From Elusimicrobiota bacterium (GTDB lineage Bacteria > Elusimicrobiota > Elusimicrobia > Elusimicrobiales > Elusimicrobiaceae): a DNA stretch of 9,487 nucleotides. Under the pieces are notes generated by a model. That model saw only the letters and a program-made list of their open reading frames with translations, did no database searches and was not told where the DNA came from. Location of the stretch: assembly GCA_023393825.1 (NCBI GenBank), contig JAEXBW010000114.1:1-9487 (forward strand). The letters run 5' to 3'. Positions 7,220 through 9,487 of this stretch are shown piece after piece (position 1 is the stretch's first letter; each line of letters begins with the position of its first letter). The position numbers were made by a program, and so were the translations under genes.

Positions 7220-8323
7220 ATGAAAAAACTGTTTCTTTTAGCTTTAACGCTTTCCGTTGTCTGCGGCTGTCAAAGGTTTAATATCGGCCCTAAAGGGGAA
7301 GGCGAATATGTTATAGGTTCCGCGACGGTGGAATATAAAGCCAATGCAATTTCCGCGATGAAGAAAGAAGCCTTCCGCAAAGCGCAGTACGACGCGCTTG
7401 AAAGAGCGGTGCGCGTATTTTTATCCTCCAGCACTTTAATGGAATACCCCGACGCTGTAAAAAAAGATATTTTGGGCAAGCAGGATAATTACATAAGAAA
7501 CGCTTATGTAAAAACAGCCTACCGCAAGGGCGACAGTTATTATATGGAAGTCCGCACAATGGTGCTGGTAAGCGATTTATCTTTAAAGATGAAAACCATT
7601 CAAGACAGTTCTTACATAAAGAAAACAAATATACTTGTTGCCTCGCGCGAAAGCGTGGGCGGGCAGGTTACCATGGACCAGCGCTGCCGTCAGGGAATAT
7701 ACAAAAAACTTAAGGGCTATCCTTATGCTCTGTTTGATGGCGGTAACTTAAGCCAAAATAATTTAGACGATAATACAAGCGTGGTTGATAAAGCAAAAAA
7801 AGACGGCGCAAGATTTGTTATTATAGCCGACGCTTCCGCCGACCCGCTTGAAGGCGCAACACAGTTTGCCGCTAACTTTACAACGATGAGAGCGAAAGTA
7901 AATCTTAAAGTTGTAGCCGCCAGCAACTACCAGCTTGTGGCGGAAGCGGCGGAAAGCTTTAGTGGGCTTGACGCCGTGCAGGATATAGCCGTGCAAAAGG
8001 CTCTTACAGGCGCGTGCGAAAATGCCGCAGGTCAGGTTGCCGAGCAAATTATGAGCGCGGTAAATTCCGCCAAAACATTTAAGTTTACGGTAAATGATGT
8101 AAAGACTATTGAACGTTTGGAAAAACTTCAAACAATTTTGCGCACTTTGCCGGAAGTGGAAGAATTCAGCCTTACAAAGTACAATAATTCCAATGCCACT
8201 TTTGACGTTCAGGCAAATGTAAAATCCTCAGAGGAGTTTTCCGCCAAAATAATCCGCAAATATTATGCCAACTTCGGTATACAGTCTGTCGGCGCGGATT
8301 ATGTGGAAATGCAATTTCTGTAA
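7220..8323 (+). CDS. Predicted lipoprotein with FlgT-N-like domain
   Basis: A 367-residue envelope protein. Residues 1-16 are a hydrophobic signal (MKKLFLLALTLSVVCG) ending in a lipobox-like VCGC with C17 as the lipidation site; Cys at the -2 position is atypical. Residues about 29-125 resemble the N-terminal domain of FlgT and related LPP20-type proteins: an Ala-rich helix with KKEAFRKAQYDALERAV, then DNYIRNAYV and a YYMEVRTMVLV strand. A middle alpha/beta part (about 135-280, with ARFVIIADAS) and a small C-terminal domain (about 288-367) follow. FlgT belongs to the Vibrio flagellar basal body, but no flagellar gene lies nearby, so a flagellar role is not implied; a general outer-membrane-associated role is only an inference. 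AGAGGA at 7207-7212, 7 nt before the ATG, is a good ribosome-binding site. It lies 12 nt after the DnaA-domain gene and 2 nt before the ComM-like gene. Confidence 0.8.
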   Translation: MKKLFLLALTLSVVCGCQRFNIGPKGEGEYVIGSATVEYKANAISAMKKEAFRKAQYDALERAVRVFLSSSTLMEYPDAVKKDILGKQDNYIRNAYVKTAYRKGDSYYMEVRTMVLVSDLSLKMKTIQDSSYIKKTNILVASRESVGGQVTMDQRCRQGIYKKLKGYPYALFDGGNLSQNNLDDNTSVVDKAKKDGARFVIIADASADPLEGATQFAANFTTMRAKVNLKVVAASNYQLVAEAAESFSGLDAVQDIAVQKALTGACENAAGQVAEQIMSAVNSAKTFKFTVNDVKTIERLEKLQTILRTLPEVEEFSLTKYNNSNATFDVQANVKSSEEFSAKIIRKYYANFGIQSVGADYVEMQFL

Positions 8324-8325
8324 TT

Positions 8326-9487
8326 ATGCTTGCTAATATCACCTCGGGCTGTATAAAGGGTATAGAAGGTTTTGTCGTCTCCGTAGAGGTTGATATTTCC
8401 GCGGGGCTGCCCACATTTACTCTTGTGGGTCTGCCCGACCAGGAAGTTAAAGAAGCAAAAGACCGTGTGCTTGCCGCCGTAAGAAACAGCGGCTTTGACG
8501 CTCCCCTTAAAAAAATCACTATCAACCTTGTCCCTGCGGAAATTAAAAAAGGCGGAACTCATTTTGATTTGCCCATTGCCCTTGGCATACTTGCCGCAAG
8601 CGAACAGCTTAGCGCGCACGCTTTGGAAAAACTTAAAGATATTGTTTTTATAGGCGAACTTGGCCTTAACGGTAAAGTGCATTCGTGCGCGGGTGTTTTG
8701 CCTATGCTTATATCTCTTAAAAAACTGGGTAAAGACAAAGCCGTTATTCCCGCCGCCAACCTTAACGAAGCCGCCTTTGCGCGCACAAACGGTTTTGGCG
8801 CACATAATTTAAAAGAAGTTGTTACAATGCTGGAGGAAGAAGCATCTTTCCCCGTTGCGGCTGAACAAAACGCTATTGATGATTTTAGCGCGGAAGATAA
8901 CTTTGGGGAAGACTTTAGCGAAGTTAAGGGCCAGCCGCTTGCCAAGCGCGCTTTGGAAATTGCCGCCGCAGGCGGGCATAATGTTCTTTTAATGGGGCCG
9001 CCGGGTACGGGCAAAAGTATGCTAGCCAAACGCTTTTCGGGCATATTGCCGCCGCTTACCCACGGTGAGGCTTTGGATATTATGCAGATATATTCCGTCT
9101 GCCGCCTGCTGGGCAAAAATAAAACTGTTTTTAAAAGACCGTTTAGGGACCCGCACCACACAATACCGGATATTGCGCTTGTGGGCGGCGGGCAAACGCC
9201 CAAACCGGGGGAAGTTTCTTTAGCGCATAACGGCGTTTTATTTTTAGACGAATTTGCGGAATTCAGCCGCAACTCGCTTGAAGTTTTAAGGGAGCCGCTT
9301 GAAACTTTTAAAGTAACAATATCACGCGCAAAGGATACATTTACCTTTCCCGCAAAGTTCACTTTAATAGCGGCTATGAACCCCTGCCCGTGCGGCTACC
9401 ACGGACACAATACCAAAACCTGTAATTGCACACCGTTGCAGATAAGCCGCTATAAAGCAAAAATATCAGGCCCGCTTTTAGACAGAA
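8326..9487 (+). CDS. comM: ComM/YifB-family Mg-chelatase-like AAA+ protein (3' end outside window)
   Basis: The first 387 codons of a protein usually about 500 residues long; the frame stays open to the right edge. ComM in naturally transformable bacteria is a hexameric helicase that promotes branch migration during integration of donor DNA; many family members are annotated only as YifB or Mg-chelatase-like. The N-terminal Lon-protease-like fold (ChlI-type) is seen as MLANITSGCIKGIEG, GLPTFTLVGLPD and KKGGTHFDLPIALGIL. The AAA+ core has Walker A GPPGTGKS (224-231), DPHHTIPDIALVGGG, Walker B VLFLDEF (D308, E309), and the family's cysteine motif MNPCPCGYHG followed by CNC and SGPLLDR. The start ATG is 2 nt after the lipoprotein stop, matches the family's usual N-terminus, and has no Shine-Dalgarno sequence, so coupling is likely. 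The symbol is by family; a role in transformation here is inferred. Confidence 0.93.
   Translation, partial: MLANITSGCIKGIEGFVVSVEVDISAGLPTFTLVGLPDQEVKEAKDRVLAAVRNSGFDAPLKKITINLVPAEIKKGGTHFDLPIALGILAASEQLSAHALEKLKDIVFIGELGLNGKVHSCAGVLPMLISLKKLGKDKAVIPAANLNEAAFARTNGFGAHNLKEVVTMLEEEASFPVAAEQNAIDDFSAEDNFGEDFSEVKGQPLAKRALEIAAAGGHNVLLMGPPGTGKSMLAKRFSGILPPLTHGEALDIMQIYSVCRLLGKNKTVFKRPFRDPHHTIPDIALVGGGQTPKPGEVSLAHNGVLFLDEFAEFSRNSLEVLREPLETFKVTISRAKDTFTFPAKFTLIAAMNPCPCGYHGHNTKTCNCTPLQISRYKAKISGPLLDR

Noticed and set aside
8559..9362. 267-codon open frame on the minus strand
   Set aside because: It lies entirely antisense to the well-supported ComM-like gene and shows the Ser/Leu/Ala-rich pattern typical of a shadow frame in GC-rich codon positions.

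Overview
The window is a compact, ordinary-looking chromosomal stretch from a diderm (two-membrane) bacterium. It has moderate GC content with AT-rich intergenic DNA. TolB and a lipoprotein imply an outer membrane. The mix of periplasmic TolB, central carbon genes and a very long DnaA-domain protein would fit Elusimicrobiota (for example an Elusimicrobium relative), but that assignment is a guess from memory and style, not a demonstrated match. All genes lie on the plus strand. No tRNA, rRNA, CRISPR array, insertion sequence or prophage gene was seen.

Layout: (1) 30-1337 is tolB, probably the last gene of an operon that begins outside the window, and a strong intrinsic terminator follows at 1363-1417. 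(2) 1338-1835 is a 498-bp gene-free, AT-rich spacer. It holds that terminator, two pairs of direct repeats (one carrying the 8-bp palindrome CACGCGTG) and presumably the promoter of the next unit. (3) 1836-9487 is one tightly packed run of five genes: tpiA (triose-phosphate isomerase), deoC (deoxyribose-phosphate aldolase), a 1325-residue protein with a DnaA-type AAA+ domain near its C-terminus, a 367-residue lipoprotein whose N-terminal part resembles FlgT, and the first 387 codons of a ComM/YifB-type Mg-chelatase-like AAA+ protein that runs off the right edge. Gaps between these genes are 3, 2, 12 and 2 nt, so co-transcription and translational coupling are likely.

How the genes work together: TpiA and DeoC both yield or interconvert glyceraldehyde-3-phosphate, so they link deoxynucleoside salvage to glycolysis. 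The last gene belongs to a family (ComM) linked to branch migration during natural transformation. Between them sit the two least understood genes. The DnaA-like protein keeps the Walker motifs and an arginine-finger candidate, but has lost the DnaA DNA-binding domain IV. It gains a roughly 800-residue Ala/Pro/Lys-rich disordered region, an unrecognised N-terminal domain and an unrecognised C-terminal domain. This is the most interesting object in the window; its function cannot be read from the sequence.
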